DNA of 64,000 bases, from contig NZ_CP058558.1 in assembly GCF_018141165.1 (NCBI RefSeq), positions 62,001 to 126,000 on the forward strand, given 5' to 3'. Source of the stretch: Alkaliphilus sp. B6464 (GTDB taxonomy: Bacteria; Bacillota; Clostridia; Peptostreptococcales; Natronincolaceae). The notes beneath the pieces are model-generated. The model saw only the letters and a program-made list of their open reading frames with translations. It ran no database searches and had not been told where the DNA came from. The position numbers were made by a program, and so were the translations under genes. Position 1 is the stretch's first letter, and the number at the start of each line of letters is the position of its first letter. Positions 47,689 to 56,852 of this stretch are shown piece after piece.

Positions 47689-48774
47689 GTGGATGCTTTA
47701 GAGAAAAAAAAGAAAGAAAAAAAGTTAAAAGATGATCTTAAGATAATGCCTAAACCTGTTAAGGATTTTTTTAGGAGAATATCTGGCACATCCATCAGAA
47801 CTAGAACTTCATATTACTATGATCTAAAATTATTTTTTGAATTTTTAATTGAATTTGTAGATGAGTTTGAAGGCGTTACACTTTCATCTTTTTCATATAA
47901 TGAATTAAATAAAATCAATCTGGAACACATTGATGAATTTAAGGAGTACATAACTTATTATGAAACTCAAATTAAGGCCTCAAACGGTGCAAATTATGAA
48001 ATAACTAGGCAAAATAGCGAATGGGGAATTAACAGGAAGTTTGCTGCATTAAGATCTTTATTTTCAAATCTTTACGAAATATCTTTAACAAAAGATGAGA
48101 ATGATGACAATAGGTTAAAAAAGAATTTTGCCAGACTTATTAAACTAGAGGATACTAATGTTAAAGAAAAATACAGAATGAGTATAGAGCAGATTAAAGA
48201 ATTTTTAGATGTAATTGAAGCGGGTGAAGGAAAAGAAGGGAAATTAACTAATAATCAAAAGAAAATTATTAAAAATAATTATTTAAAGAGAAATCTTTGT
48301 ATCATATCTATTCTTGCTGAAACTGGTATTCGTATAAGTGAACTTGTGGGAATTGATTTTCAGCATATTTACTTTGATGAAAAAATGATAAAAGTAACAC
48401 GAAAAGGTGGAGATGAAGAATTTGTTTACTATGATTTTTCAGAAGAATACATTATGGAATACTATGAGGAAAGAAAATTAATAGAGCCTAAAAAGAATCA
48501 TGAAAACGCATTTTTCTTATCAAGTTACAAGTCAAGAATTACTGATAGAGGAGTACAAAAAATGATAGAAAAATATGCTCAATTATTTACCCATCATACG
48601 ATCTCTCCTCATACATTTAGAAGGTCATTCGCTACAAATTTATATGAAATTACAGGAGATGTATATCTTGTGGCCTCACTAATAGGCGATACTGTTGAGG
48701 TCGCAGCAAAACACTATACTAAACAAAATGAGAAAAGAAAAAGAGATGCTATTAAAGGTTATTTGGCAGAATAA
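47689..48774 (+). CDS. tyrosine recombinase (XerC/D-like), 361 aa
   Basis: GTG at 47689 behind AGGTGGTGA. N-terminal SAM-like core-binding domain (about 20-160) and catalytic domain (about 165-361). Arg 215 (TGIRISEL), Lys 239, His 308 and Arg 311 (HTFRRS) and Tyr 343 (AAKHYTK) are present. The second active-site His (usually GH) is Asp 334 (LIGDTVEVA). Could be the element's integrase, a dimer resolvase, or a cassette recombinase. No att site recognised beside it. Confidence 0.85.
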   Translation: MDALEKKKKEKKLKDDLKIMPKPVKDFFRRISGTSIRTRTSYYYDLKLFFEFLIEFVDEFEGVTLSSFSYNELNKINLEHIDEFKEYITYYETQIKASNGANYEITRQNSEWGINRKFAALRSLFSNLYEISLTKDENDDNRLKKNFARLIKLEDTNVKEKYRMSIEQIKEFLDVIEAGEGKEGKLTNNQKKIIKNNYLKRNLCIISILAETGIRISELVGIDFQHIYFDEKMIKVTRKGGDEEFVYYDFSEEYIMEYYEERKLIEPKKNHENAFFLSSYKSRITDRGVQKMIEKYAQLFTHHTISPHTFRRSFATNLYEITGDVYLVASLIGDTVEVAAKHYTKQNEKRKRDAIKGYLAE

Positions 48775-48800
48775 AAGACAGGGTTTATCCTGTCTTTTAT
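48774..48800 (+). terminator. Rho-independent terminator
   Basis: AAAGACAGG / CCTGTCTTTT stem. Confidence 0.7.
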
Positions 48801-48813
48801 TTTTGTCCTTTTA

Positions 48814-48824
48814 TATGTTATATT
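48814..48824 (+). promoter_or_regulatory. promoter of the TRTG family (tmk)
   Basis: TATG-T-TATATT right after the terminator. Confidence 0.5.
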
Positions 48825-48899
48825 CAATATGAAAATGATTTGATTCTTATATTCATTCAACTATATCATATCTTCATAAATAAATAAGGAGGAATTTAT

Positions 48900-49607
48900 A
48901 TGGCCACTAATCAAGGTTTAATATTTTGTTTTGAAGGGCTTGATGCAAGTGGAAAGCAAACTCAAGTTCAAAAAATTTTTAATAGATTAAAAGAGGAAGG
49001 TCATGATGTAATTAGGATATCATTTCCTCATTATGAGTCAGAAGGTTCTGCCCTTGTTAAAATGTATCTCGATGGGAAGATTGGACAGGATCCTGAAAAA
49101 ATAAATCCATATGCAGTATCAACTTTTTATGCTAATGACAGATTTATTTCATTTGAAAAGGAATATAGAAAATTTTATGAAAATGGCGGAATTATACTTT
49201 GTGACAGGTACACTACATCTAATATGCTCTTTCAGGCATCTAAAATTACTGATTTGAAAGAAAAAGATGTATATTTAGATTGGCTATGGGATTTAGAGTT
49301 TAACAAATTTAAATTGCCTGTACCAGATAAAGTGCTGTTTTTAGATGTTCCACCAGAAGTTAGTATAAAATTGATGGAAAACAGACCCAATAAATATTCA
49401 GGTAACAAAAAGAAGGATATTCATGAAAGCAATAAAAAATTTTTAAAATCAGCATATGATAACGCTATGTATATTGTGAATAAATACGATTGGCATAAAG
49501 TTAGATGTGTTAAAAATGACATTCTTAGAAGCATTGAAGATATTCATAATGATATTTATGGACTTATAAAAAAATCAATAAAAGAAAATGATTTTGGGAA
49601 TTATTAA
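48900..49607 (+). CDS. tmk: thymidylate kinase, 235 aa
   Basis: ATG at 48900 behind AAGGAGGAAT. Phosphorylates dTMP to dTDP. Walker A FEGLDASGKQTQ (11-22), DR motif in CDRYTTSNML, and LDVPPEVS with a lid containing RPNKYSGNKKKD. Slightly longer than the usual 205-215 residues. A second Tmk beside the host enzyme fits an element that boosts dTTP for its replication. Confidence 0.9.
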   Translation: MATNQGLIFCFEGLDASGKQTQVQKIFNRLKEEGHDVIRISFPHYESEGSALVKMYLDGKIGQDPEKINPYAVSTFYANDRFISFEKEYRKFYENGGIILCDRYTTSNMLFQASKITDLKEKDVYLDWLWDLEFNKFKLPVPDKVLFLDVPPEVSIKLMENRPNKYSGNKKKDIHESNKKFLKSAYDNAMYIVNKYDWHKVRCVKNDILRSIEDIHNDIYGLIKKSIKENDFGNY

Positions 49608-49629
49608 CAATACATGCGAATTGCGTTTT

Positions 49630-49812
49630 TTAGATAAAGAGAGAAAAATTAAAAATAATAAAATCAGAGGTGCTTAAACACCTCTTTTCTAATTCTATAT
49701 ACAAATCATATTCATCACCATTTAATAAATCTATATCTTGAGGCATCCTAAACAACCCATATAATGTATCCTCTATACTTATTGTGTACCTAGTAAGAGT
49801 TGTTATAGATAT
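49630..49812 (-). pseudogene. open frame of 60 codons with ATA in start position
   Basis: The frame reads SITTLTRYTISIEDTLYGLF then RMPQDIDLLNGDEYDLYIEL and further, clearly protein-like. Its AGAAAGGATAAC site is followed by ATA, not ATG. Probably a gene whose start was mutated, or one with a non-standard start. It follows 49826-50221 closely. Confidence 0.4.
49667..49693 (+). terminator. terminator of tmk
   Basis: AGAGGTG / CACCTCT, loop CTTAAA-like, then TTTTCT. Confidence 0.65.
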
Positions 49813-49825
49813 AAAGTTATCCTTT

Positions 49826-50221
49826 CTATTCTTGATTTATTAATAATGCAAGAGCCTTGTCATCAAAGCCTATGGCAAAACCGTTAGATGCAATTCTCCA
49901 GCCTGAATCTTTAAGAAACTGCTCTAATTCTGCATCCTCTAAATTAGTTAAATTATCAACATCTGCCTCTGTAAACCCATCTGCAAACCCATCAATCCCC
50001 TCAATATCACCTAAAATACTTCCTGCTAATGCTGCCCAATCAGTTGAACCCCCAAGCCTAACATCTTCATAGTAATTAAACCAGTATTCATTTTCGATAA
50101 CAGAAAGTGCTTTTGATATATCAAAGTTAAATAATTCAATTAAACCAGTAACCATTTCTATACAATAATTATCTATTGCTTCCTCTACCCTATTATGAAA
50201 ATTTATATTTATATTTTGCAT
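49826..50221 (-). CDS. acidic hypothetical protein, 131 aa
   Basis: ATG at 50221 behind TAGGAGGATT. Very acidic, Gly/Asp-rich centre (SILGDIEGIDGFADGFTEAD). No family recognised. A TATGTT core at 50395 lacks the TGTG part, so its promoter is uncertain. Confidence 0.65.
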   Translation of the reverse strand: MQNININFHNRVEEAIDNYCIEMVTGLIELFNFDISKALSVIENEYWFNYYEDVRLGGSTDWAALAGSILGDIEGIDGFADGFTEADVDNLTNLEDAELEQFLKDSGWRIASNGFAIGFDDKALALLINQE

Positions 50222-50537
50222 TTAAATCCTCCTATTATTATAAATCCTACTATATTTACATCTTCTTTATACTCAAACATACTACTTATTATCAAGTAAT
50301 ATTAATAAAAACACCTATAGTTTAAGGTCTCTCATAGTTAAAATGACTTACTCAACTTGTTTATGTTGTTTTTATATTATTAATTATTCGATTTAACATA
50401 ACTTCTAAATTATATATCCTTTTAACTTACCCATTACATAATAATTAATATATGCTTAAAAACTTTAATTCCTTTTCCCTACTCAGCACTCTGCAAAACT
50501 AGATAAATACATTGTCTTTAAAACCAATTATCAAAAC
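50222..50537. other. intergenic region
   Basis: Contains a partial family promoter core on the minus strand (50395-50401) and otherwise no recognised feature. Confidence 0.45.
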
Positions 50538-50565
50538 TTGATTCCACATCTAAACTTTTTATAAT
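50538..50565 (+). promoter_or_regulatory. sigma-A promoter of the repeat protein
   Basis: TTGATT (50538) and TATAAT (50560), 16-bp spacing. Confidence 0.6.
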
Positions 50566-50604
50566 CTATATACGTTTAAATAACTTTAAAGGAGGCAGAA
50601 TAAT

Positions 50605-53106
50605 ATGTTTAATTTATTTCATAAAACAAAAAAGAAATGGCTGAATCTCATGGAAATCATAGTTATGATTGTAGTTCTTGCTTTATTAGTTGGTTTGGCA
50701 ATTCCTAAACTTGCTAATATCACCAAAGATGCTAGTGTCACAGCATTATATAGAGATATTGACACACTTGAAAAAGCAGTTGAGATGTATTATGTACAAA
50801 ATGATAAATACCCTGTACTAGAGAAATTGGATTTAACCGAAACAAATCCACAACTATTAGCGTCTATACAGTCTACTGGAGATACTGGTAAGACTTTATA
50901 TAGATTAGACTTAGATGAAATTAGAGAATACCATACACGACTTAAATATGGACAAGAAACGGAAGATAAATATTTTATCTACAGTGTAGAGTCAAATAGA
51001 GTCTACTATACTAAAGGGCTTACAAATAGTGATGGTGAAATCATTTATGGATTTACCTCAATACCTGTTAGGAATATTTCTCTAGGTGGCACGATGCTTA
51101 CTAAATCTAAACCCGTAAATATAGTTGCTAATACATATACGCTAAAAGGAGAAACTGTTCAGGCAGAATCGGTTGCAATAACGCTTAATGGTGAAGAAGT
51201 TCCTGTAACATATGAAAATATTGAATTTGCTAGTTATATGAAAAATATTTATGCTGCTGACACTTACACAAAAGTATTTAAAGCACAACTTACGTTTGAG
51301 CCTAATAAAAAATATAATCTTGTTGTAAGAACTTCAGCAGGTGATGAAAAATATACTATTCAATCTAGCGGATCAGGGAACAGTAATGAAACCAGTTATT
51401 CTTATTTTAACAATGCTACACAAAGATTTAAAAACTTCGTCTATACATGGAGTAATAAAACTGCTGCAAATCCTTACACTATCTCCAATGGTGCTTCAGT
51501 AGAAATCCCATTCATAGGTACTGGTGCAGATGTTGAAATGTATGTGTCAAGCAAAGGTTCTACTCGAGTAGATGTTTATGTAGATGGTGTCCAACATCCA
51601 AGTATAAACTTATCTCAAGAAACTAAAGGATATCAATATATTGATATTGCTAAAAATCTACCGCATGGAGAACATGTTATTAAATTAGTTAATAAAACCG
51701 TTAGAGAACTAAATATTCATAATATTAGAGTCCATAATGATAATGATTCAGTAATAACTCCTGATTTATCTGGAACAATTGAAAATCATGCTAATACTTT
51801 ATATTTAAATAGCGTATTTGGTATGCAAAAGTATATTATATATAGGAGTAAAAATCCAAATATAGATATTAATAATGCTTATGCATATGATATTATTGAA
51901 ACAACAAAAACAACTACAAGTTCTAATGTAGAATACGTGGCTGCAAAGCATATAAAATATACTGACATCACTCACGATAATGAGCCTTATTATTATAGGG
52001 TTATGGGCATAGATAGCGGTGGATACCGTTGGATTTCTAATGAAATCAAGATAAATACTACAAATGTTATTACTCATAATAATTTAATTGCAAATAATAG
52101 ACTAACGTTTAAAAATTTCGTCTATACATGGGGTAATAAGACTGCTGCAAATCCTTATACTACCTCCAATGGTGCTTCAGTAGAAATCCCATTCATAGGT
52201 ACTGGTGCAGATGTTGAAATGTATGTGTCAAGCAAAGGTTCTACTCGGGTAGATGTTTATGTAGATGGTGTCCAACATCCAAGTATAAACTTATCTCAAG
52301 AAACTAAAGGATATCAATATATTAACATTGTTAGAAATCTACCGCATGGGGAGCATGTAATTAAATTAGTTAATAAAACTACTAGGGAACTAAACATTCG
52401 TAATGTAAGAACATATACTACTTATACGCCAGTGAATAGCCTTAATTTAACAACTAGTATTGAAAATCATGCTAACACCTTATATATCAACAATGCTTTT
52501 GGATTTGAAAAATATTTAATATATAGGAGCAAAGATAGTAACATGAACACTTCTATAATAGCACCCTATGATACTATCTATAATACTAAAACAACGACTA
52601 ATGCTAATATCTTATATGCTGCAACAGAGTATATAAAATATACTGACTTGACGCATGATATGGAGCCTTATTACTACAAAGTTATCGCATTAGATTCAGC
52701 AGGGAATAAATACATTTCAAATGAAGTATCAATAATTCATCCAAGTATCATTGTTCATAATAATTTAATTACAAATAATAGACTAACGTTTAAAAACTTT
52801 ATCTATTCATGGAGTAATAAGACTGCTGCAAATCCTTATACTACCTCCAATGGTGCTTCAGTAGAAATCCCATTCATAGGTACTGGTGCAGATGTTGAAA
52901 TGCATGTGTCAAGCAAAGGTTCTACTCGAGTAGATGTTTATGTAGATGGTGTCCAACATCCAAGTATAAACTTATCTCAAGAAACTAAAGGATATCAATA
53001 TATTAATATTGCTAAAAATCTACCACATGGGGAGCATGTAATTAAATTAGTTAATAAAACTGCTAGGGAACTAAACATTCGTAATGTAAAAACATATACT
53101 AATTAA
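50605..53106 (+). CDS. pilin-anchored repeat protein with jelly-roll and FN3-like modules, 833 aa
   Basis: ATG at 50605 behind AAAGGAGGC. Residues 1-36 resemble a type IV pilin start (KKKWLNLMEIIVMIVVLALL), with the Glu at +5 but Trp, not Gly, before the cleavage point. A pilin-like head follows to about 165, with YPVLEKLDL. From about 274 three modules of 100 residues (KNFVYTWSNKTAANPYT ... GEHVIKLVNK) alternate with two FN3-like modules (YIIYRSK ... YYYRV). The three modules look like carbohydrate-binding jelly rolls. A cell-surface adhesin is likely; the DNA copies are almost identical. Confidence 0.7.
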   Translation: MFNLFHKTKKKWLNLMEIIVMIVVLALLVGLAIPKLANITKDASVTALYRDIDTLEKAVEMYYVQNDKYPVLEKLDLTETNPQLLASIQSTGDTGKTLYRLDLDEIREYHTRLKYGQETEDKYFIYSVESNRVYYTKGLTNSDGEIIYGFTSIPVRNISLGGTMLTKSKPVNIVANTYTLKGETVQAESVAITLNGEEVPVTYENIEFASYMKNIYAADTYTKVFKAQLTFEPNKKYNLVVRTSAGDEKYTIQSSGSGNSNETSYSYFNNATQRFKNFVYTWSNKTAANPYTISNGASVEIPFIGTGADVEMYVSSKGSTRVDVYVDGVQHPSINLSQETKGYQYIDIAKNLPHGEHVIKLVNKTVRELNIHNIRVHNDNDSVITPDLSGTIENHANTLYLNSVFGMQKYIIYRSKNPNIDINNAYAYDIIETTKTTTSSNVEYVAAKHIKYTDITHDNEPYYYRVMGIDSGGYRWISNEIKINTTNVITHNNLIANNRLTFKNFVYTWGNKTAANPYTTSNGASVEIPFIGTGADVEMYVSSKGSTRVDVYVDGVQHPSINLSQETKGYQYINIVRNLPHGEHVIKLVNKTTRELNIRNVRTYTTYTPVNSLNLTTSIENHANTLYINNAFGFEKYLIYRSKDSNMNTSIIAPYDTIYNTKTTTNANILYAATEYIKYTDLTHDMEPYYYKVIALDSAGNKYISNEVSIIHPSIIVHNNLITNNRLTFKNFIYSWSNKTAANPYTTSNGASVEIPFIGTGADVEMHVSSKGSTRVDVYVDGVQHPSINLSQETKGYQYINIAKNLPHGEHVIKLVNKTARELNIRNVKTYTN
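51424..51737 (+). repeat. jelly-roll coding repeat 1
   Basis: About 310 bp, nearly identical at DNA level to repeats at 52098 and 52776. Confidence 0.8.
52098..52413 (+). repeat. jelly-roll coding repeat 2
   Basis: See repeat 1. The FN3-like linkers between repeats (51788-52060, 52465-52735) are much less alike. Confidence 0.8.
52776..53103 (+). repeat. jelly-roll coding repeat 3
   Basis: See repeat 1; differs by a few substitutions (Tyr to His in EMHVSS). Confidence 0.8.
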
Positions 53107-53114
53107 AACAATTA

Positions 53115-53142
53115 AGGCATCTCGATTTGAGATGTCTTTTTT
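53115..53142 (+). terminator. Rho-independent terminator
   Basis: GGCATCTC / GAGATGTC then TTTTTTG. Confidence 0.75.
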
Positions 53143-53208
53143 GTTCAATAAAAATACCCATAATATCCTCTGTATATTAGATATTTATGGGCTTGGTTTT
53201 AACATTTA

Positions 53209-53370
53209 TTAAAATAAAATTTCTACCACTTCCTCATCAATAGTCACTTCATCTCCTTCTCTTGCATCCTGTGGCAATTCAACTATTTGGACTTTAGCAT
53301 AACTACCATCCTCAAGTTCAAGAATCGCATAGTAATCTTCAAAACCATCAATCAATCCTCTTATTCTCAT
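53209..53370 (-). CDS. DUF3006-like protein, 53 aa
   Basis: ATG at 53370 behind AAGGGGGTGG; stop at 53209. RGLIDGFEDYYAILELEDGS then VELPQDAREGDEVTI matches the DUF3006 pattern (short strands, LP-x-D-A-x-E-G-D). Tiny beta protein of unknown role. Confidence 0.65.
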   Translation of the reverse strand: MRIRGLIDGFEDYYAILELEDGSYAKVQIVELPQDAREGDEVTIDEEVVEILF

Positions 53371-53556
53371 AACGCCACCCCCTTCCATGTTAGTTTATTT
53401 CAAAATATTTATGTTGCAAGATATAGTCCATTGTCAAATGTTTTTTATAATATTGCAATTTCTTTAGATTCATCTAAAAATCTTTGAAACTCTATTAATA
53501 AAAACCTTAATATAAAAACTAATCATAAGGATTTAATTAATCACAGGAGGGATTTT

Positions 53557-54444
53557 ATGAATAAAAAAAATTATTTAGAGAGATTAACAAGAATTGATAG
53601 AGCAAAGGAACTTCTCGAAGAATCAAGAAAAAGAAAATTATCAGATAACGAGATCTCAGAATTAAAAACACTCCATACGGGTTATGGAGGGATATATGGA
53701 AAATATTCTAATGACCAATTTTTCACACCAGACATCGTTACAAGTTTTATGGCTGATATATTACAACTTAATGATAATGACAAGGTTTTAGAATTTTCTT
53801 GTGGCACTGGGAATATTATTAACGCTTTAGAAAATAAAAATAAAACACTTAACATTACTGGAGTTGAACTGATGAGGGAATATGCAGATATAGCCTCTTT
53901 GTGTTATCCTAAAGCAAATATTATTAATGGAGATGCGTTAGAATATCTTGATAGATTTGAAAATTCTTTTGATATTGTCATAGGTAATCCTCCTTTTGGA
54001 CTAAATATCGAAAAAAGTGGATTTAATATAGCAAAGAGAAAATCAGAGGAATACTTTCTTGAAATGGCCGTTAGATGTCTTAAAGAAGGTGGTTATGGAA
54101 TGTTAGTTCTTCCTGATGGGATACTTTCAAATAGTACTTATAAAAAACTAAGAGAGTGGTTGATTAGTCAAACTTATTATCTTTCAAGCATATCACTTCC
54201 ATCTGAAACCTTTTATTTTACAGGGACTTCTGTTAACACAAGTATTGTGTACTTTAGAAAGAAAATAAAAGGTTATGAGCCGGGCAATTATAACATATTT
54301 ATGGCTATATGTGATGATATTGGTTGGGATAGACGAGGAAATGAAACTGGAAAATGCGATTTGAATTTAATTAAAGAGACATATCTAAAAGAAAGAGATA
54401 TGAGTGTATTAATAGATATCCCAAATCTAAAAAATGTTATATAG
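53557..54444 (+). CDS. N6-adenine DNA methylase, HsdM/Eco57I-like, 295 aa
   Basis: ATG at 53557 behind AGGAGGGAT. LKTLHTGYGGIYGKYSNDQF then FTPDIV precedes the SAM site LEFSCGTGNI (about 88-97), and NPPFG (about 147) is the catalytic motif. This arrangement is seen in adenine methylases carried by large plasmids and phages. No specificity subunit or nuclease is present, so it is probably orphan. With the Dam-like and C5 enzymes it is the third DNA methylase here. Confidence 0.85.
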   Translation: MNKKNYLERLTRIDRAKELLEESRKRKLSDNEISELKTLHTGYGGIYGKYSNDQFFTPDIVTSFMADILQLNDNDKVLEFSCGTGNIINALENKNKTLNITGVELMREYADIASLCYPKANIINGDALEYLDRFENSFDIVIGNPPFGLNIEKSGFNIAKRKSEEYFLEMAVRCLKEGGYGMLVLPDGILSNSTYKKLREWLISQTYYLSSISLPSETFYFTGTSVNTSIVYFRKKIKGYEPGNYNIFMAICDDIGWDRRGNETGKCDLNLIKETYLKERDMSVLIDIPNLKNVI

Positions 54445-54451
54445 CCTAAAT

Positions 54452-54480
54452 TAGCAGGATTAATTATCCTGCTTTTTCTT
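54452..54480. terminator. terminator between convergent genes
   Basis: AGCAGGAT / ATCCTGCT, loop TAATT, T-rich tail. Confidence 0.75.
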
Positions 54481-54586
54481 TTCTTTTTATCCTCCCATAG
54501 ATTAAACAGTCTAATATAAATAAAATTAAAAATACAATTATGGGTAAGATCAATAAGACCTTTACTATCTTATATGCTTTCTTCAT
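54464..54586 (-). CDS. small membrane protein, 40 aa
   Basis: ATG at 54586 behind AGAGGGGTGG. One transmembrane helix (VKVLLILPIIVFLILFIL) and a basic tail (GRIKRKEKAG). Function unknown. Confidence 0.6.
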   Translation of the reverse strand: MKKAYKIVKVLLILPIIVFLILFILDCLIYGRIKRKEKAG

Positions 54587-54654
54587 GCGTCCACCCCTCT
54601 CTAAATAATTTAATGTCCGATACTTGTTTATAAATTAAAAAGAAAGGAGAATAA

Positions 54655-54990
54655 CTATCTTCCATTTTTATTTAATCCTAAGTGTATAGCATACATACTT
54701 ATATGTTTTGTGTACAAATTTAATTCTTTTGACATTCTATCTAATATCTCTTTTTCTTCTCCTTCTATACGCACATGATGATTTTTTCCTTCTTTCCCAA
54801 GTTCTCGAAAAACATAACCACCCATTTCTATTAACAATGTATCCTTATCCGCTTGTAATCTATTCTGCATTGTTTCAATGCCACTTTCTAAGAGACCTTT
54901 TATTTTAAAATGCCTTATTCTATTTAATGTAGAAAAAGATACATAAGTTTCTATTGCTCCATACTTTTTCTTTTGTTCTATTGCTATCAT
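54655..54990 (-). CDS. hypothetical protein, 111 aa
   Basis: ATG at 54990 behind GAGGTGATT. Charged alpha/beta protein; the C-terminus (ILDRMSKELNLYTKHISMYA) could be a ribbon-helix-helix-like or helical dimer part, but this is weak. Family unknown. Confidence 0.6.
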   Translation of the reverse strand: MIAIEQKKKYGAIETYVSFSTLNRIRHFKIKGLLESGIETMQNRLQADKDTLLIEMGGYVFRELGKEGKNHHVRIEGEEKEILDRMSKELNLYTKHISMYAIHLGLNKNGR

Positions 54991-55234
54991 AGTAATCACC
55001 TCATTTGCTTTTTATATAATTTTTTCATATTTCTGTATATCAAATTATACTTTTTATTGTCAAATATTTTTTGCAATGCATTGAAATGCCTATTAAAAAC
55101 CCTTGCACTAATATCAAAAAATTTATAATTAAAATGCTATGGAAAATATCGTTAACAACATCAATAAATTATTGAAATGAATTTATTCAATCCATTATAA
55201 TTTACCTACTAAATTATAAGGAGGTTTATTATTT

Positions 55235-55951
55235 ATGATTGAAAAGGATATTAATATAGAACATTTTCTTTTAGATACAGAATTTATTATGGCTAAGGAT
55301 ATTTTGCCAGATTGGGCAGTATTAAAACTTAAAAATCAATTTTTAGATGATCTCTTTAAAATATTAATGACTTTAGGAGATTATAATTCAGGAATTAGTA
55401 GTTGCTTTTATATGGATACAGAAGAGCAAGTTTTAGGTTTTGATATGACAGAAGGTATTCCAAAACTTTTTAGCAGCATATCAAATGGTATTCTTTCTAG
55501 CAGTATATTTTTGGAAAGTAGTTTACATTGTGAATGTGATCCAGACGAAACCTCTTTTTTAGTATTAGACTTTGGAATTAATCAAAATAAACCTTTTGAA
55601 CATGATTCAGTTACTTTAGCAAAAAGGTTGGTTAATAAAATAATGGTTTCACCTTCTTATATAGAAGATTCATTACTTCACCACACTTATATGCAAGAAA
55701 AAAATAAAGAGTGTGAAGAATTTAATACATGTAATATTGTCATCAAAGAAAATATTGAATTCACACTATCTATTAGAAAAAGTTTATTATTAAGAATCTA
55801 TAAAGAAATTAAAGAAAACATGTTAGAAAATAATCAAGAATTTATACTTCAAGAGTTCCTTAAACCTCTTGAACTAATTAAGCAAATTCTTCCTGAAGCA
55901 GACGAACAAATTGCATTATTAATTGCAGAAGTAAAAGAGTCATTAAGTTAG
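55235..55951 (+). CDS. hypothetical protein, 238 aa
   Basis: ATG at 55235 behind AAGGAGGTTT. Soluble, acidic alpha/beta protein with several cysteines (CFYMD, HCECDPDE, CEEFNTC) and a helical C-terminal third. No known domain. Probably one transcript with 56039. Confidence 0.7.
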   Translation: MIEKDINIEHFLLDTEFIMAKDILPDWAVLKLKNQFLDDLFKILMTLGDYNSGISSCFYMDTEEQVLGFDMTEGIPKLFSSISNGILSSSIFLESSLHCECDPDETSFLVLDFGINQNKPFEHDSVTLAKRLVNKIMVSPSYIEDSLLHHTYMQEKNKECEEFNTCNIVIKENIEFTLSIRKSLLLRIYKEIKENMLENNQEFILQEFLKPLELIKQILPEADEQIALLIAEVKESLS

Positions 55952-56038
55952 ATATCTAACTTAAAAACTCCTGTTTCCTTTTGGAAATATTAATATATAG
56001 ATTAAAGGAATTAAATAATTAATAAAGGAGAAAATTAA

Positions 56039-56758
56039 ATGTTTACTTTAAATATTTTAGATCCAGATATTATATTAAAAAATGTATACACTGACAAAGT
56101 AGAATTAGGAAAATTTCATAAAACTAATACATCAATGTATTTTATTGATGATTGTGCAGGTTTTGAAAATGGCGGGAATGATACATTAACTGGTTTTGAA
56201 GTAGAATATTTAGCAGAAAAAAATGAACTGCGAATATGCGGAGTGCCAAGTATTATAGTCGATAAATACAAATACGATGGAAATGTAAGAAAAAGGCTCG
56301 GAGATGTCTCTTGGAAATACAAAAGACGATATGAAATAAGAGATGCATATGAGGCTTTTTATGGTTTCTTTGAATTACTTAAATCTGATGGACAGCAATA
56401 TGTAGAAGTGCAGCCTGATATATTGCCTTTTATTGTTTATATTTTAGAAAATTGTAAGGGTGGCGTAGTTATTAAAGACGATACATTTTCATTAAATCTT
56501 TTAGACTTTTTTCAAATTCGTGGAAAAGTAAGTGCTGGATATTGTAAAAATGTTTTTTTATTTTCTGATATTGGATTGTATGATAAACATTCTAATAAGA
56601 ATTTTTTTGACTTAGAGGAAGTCTCTTTATGTAATTTAGACTATCGTTATTACGACCATACACTGGAGTACATTCTAAAATCATTAGAAGAAAATGAAAT
56701 AATCAGGTATATTAATCTTTCAATTCTTAAAACAACTTTCATACAGTCAAATATGTAA
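56039..56758 (+). CDS. hypothetical protein, 239 aa
   Basis: ATG at 56039 behind AAAGGAGAAA. Soluble alpha/beta protein (MFTLNILDPDIILKNVY, IDDCAGFENGGNDTLTGFEV); not recognised. Confidence 0.7.
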   Translation: MFTLNILDPDIILKNVYTDKVELGKFHKTNTSMYFIDDCAGFENGGNDTLTGFEVEYLAEKNELRICGVPSIIVDKYKYDGNVRKRLGDVSWKYKRRYEIRDAYEAFYGFFELLKSDGQQYVEVQPDILPFIVYILENCKGGVVIKDDTFSLNLLDFFQIRGKVSAGYCKNVFLFSDIGLYDKHSNKNFFDLEEVSLCNLDYRYYDHTLEYILKSLEENEIIRYINLSILKTTFIQSNM

Positions 56759-56770
56759 ATATTTATTATT

Positions 56771-56795
56771 TAGAGGGTGATTAACACCCTCTTTT
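56771..56795 (+). terminator. Rho-independent terminator
   Basis: AGAGGGTG / CACCCTCT, loop ATTAA, then TTTTA. Confidence 0.7.
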
Positions 56796-56852
56796 AATTT
56801 GAGTTAATAAAAAAGAGAAGTACTCAGGCCTCTCTTTAATAAAGGGAATTTG

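Noticed and set aside
50395-50401. Another full member of the promoter family before 50221
   Set aside because: Only TATGTT is present; the TGTG part is missing and it is about 170 bases from the gene.
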